Shown here: positions 63,499 through 64,000 of the stretch, in pieces
Layout: the number at the start of each line of letters is the position of its first letter
Position numbering within the stretch: position 1 is the stretch's first letter
NCBI RefSeq assembly: GCF_900155865.1
Contig: NZ_LT707006.1
Span: 703,626 to 767,625 of the forward strand
Source of the DNA: Bacteroides bouchesdurhonensis
GTDB lineage: Bacteria > Bacteroidota > Bacteroidia > Bacteroidales > Bacteroidaceae
Length of the DNA stretch: 64,000 nucleotides
Reading direction: 5' to 3'
Made by a program: the position numbers and the translations under genes
Notes under the pieces: model-generated
Seen by the model: only the letters and a program-made list of their open reading frames with translations
What the model was told of the DNA's origin: nothing
The model's database searches: none

Positions 63499-64000
63499 AT
63501 GTTAGATTTACAACAACTGACTGCTGATGTTTGCCGAATAGCTACAGAAGCCGGATATTTTTTGAAAGAAGAACGGAAAAGTTTTCGTCGTGATCGTGTG
63601 GAGGAGAAACATGCGCATGACTATGTGTCTTATGTAGATAAAGAATCGGAGAAAAGAGTGGTATCGGCACTTTCCACTTTGTTGCCTGAAGCCGGATTTA
63701 TAACAGAGGAGGGTTCTGCTATTTATCAGGATGAACCTTATTACTGGGTAATCGATCCATTGGACGGAACGACAAATTATATTCATGATGAGGCACCATA
63801 TTGTGTATGTATCGCTTTGCGTAGCCGTACGGAATTGCTCTTAGGAGTGGTTTACGAGGTATGTCGGGATGAATGTTTTTATGCTTGGAAAGGAGGAAAA
63901 GCCTATATGAATGCTAAAGAAATTCATGTATCAGACATAAAAGATGCAAAAGACGCTTTTGTCTTTACCGAACTACCTTATAATTATTATCAATATAAAC
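63499..64000 (+). CDS. inositol monophosphatase family protein (partial, runs off the window)
   Basis: The ATG at 63499 opens a frame that stays open to the last base: 167 codons are visible. The sequence MLDLQQLTADVCRIATEAG starts in the family way; YVSYVDKESEKRVVSAL, FITEEGS (metal Glu) and WVIDPLDGTTNYIH (the DPLDGT metal and phosphate motif) are all present. It is an Mg-dependent, lithium-sensitive-type phosphatase of the SuhB/IMPase class; substrates may be inositol 1-phosphate or related sugar phosphates. The C-terminus is missing. The ~220 bp upstream hold no other gene that I can support. Confidence 0.92.
   Translation, partial: MLDLQQLTADVCRIATEAGYFLKEERKSFRRDRVEEKHAHDYVSYVDKESEKRVVSALSTLLPEAGFITEEGSAIYQDEPYYWVIDPLDGTTNYIHDEAPYCVCIALRSRTELLLGVVYEVCRDECFYAWKGGKAYMNAKEIHVSDIKDAKDAFVFTELPYNYYQYK

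Overview
The window looks like a Bacteroides chromosome segment (human-gut Bacteroides type; species not resolved). The evidence is tandem SusC/SusD pairs, BACON-domain surface lipoproteins, ADP-ribosylglycohydrolase/nucleoside hydrolase/ribokinase genes arranged as in ribose-utilisation loci, repeated use of the Bacteroides promoter motif TAnnTTTG, and moderate-to-low GC. No rRNA, tRNA, CRISPR array, integrase or plasmid origin was seen.

Layout. 1-3.9 kb (minus strand): a small operon with an O-antigen-ligase/TPR membrane protein, an HExxH lipoprotein and a small secreted protein. 4.0-17.9 kb (minus): a seven-gene polysaccharide utilisation locus, susC-susD-susC-susD-BACON-BACON-GH16, probably for a beta-glucan, with no regulator of its own in view. 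18.1-21.5 kb (minus): a very large lipoprotein with a BACON domain and four Ig-like repeats. 21.8-23.9 kb (plus): an HU/winged-helix DNA-binding protein behind a palindrome array, then a secreted metzincin-like protease. 23.9-28.7 kb (minus): an outer-membrane barrel protein and a 1008-residue TPR protein, translationally coupled. 28.8-32.7 kb: a NUDIX hydrolase, ahpC-ahpF (peroxide defence) and a secreted endonuclease/phosphatase-fold protein. 32.9-40.3 kb (minus): a nucleoside/ribose scavenging locus (two ribokinases, sugar permease, nucleoside hydrolase, ADP-ribosylglycohydrolase, candidate regulator) that lacks SusC/D. 40.4-40.9 kb: an HU-related protein.

41-55 kb is a defence island. It holds a type I restriction-modification operon (half-size S subunit, hsdM, dinD-like gene, full hsdS, dual-specificity phosphatase, hsdR, YgjP-like metalloprotease), a second HU/winged-helix gene with its own palindrome array, a fused nucleotidyltransferase-HEPN protein, an intact ISAs1-family insertion sequence with a 9-bp target duplication, and an Abi_2/AbiF-type HEPN gene. 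Just upstream of the Abi gene is a short promoter-hairpin-U-tract unit that looks like a small RNA. An IS4-family element follows. 56-58.3 kb: a secreted clan-D-like glycosidase and a DUF3795 protein. 58.4-59.9 kb is a gene graveyard: an IS5-type transposase stub, a truncated ISAs1 copy, and an NTF2/cupin/alpha-beta-hydrolase mosaic. 60-62.6 kb: two aldo/keto reductases divergent from an AraC regulator. 62.7-64 kb: a sugar O-acetyltransferase and the start of an inositol-monophosphatase-family gene cut by the window end.

The two signals I consider most worth following are these. First, the two HU/winged-helix paralogues each sit behind an array of palindromes with about 22-bp centre spacing. 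Outer arms (TTCG...CGAA) are shared, while the inner cores are gene-specific. Second, the Abi_2 gene is paired with a predicted hairpin RNA, as expected for the AbiF-ncRNA toxin-antitoxin group related to Cas13 ancestry.
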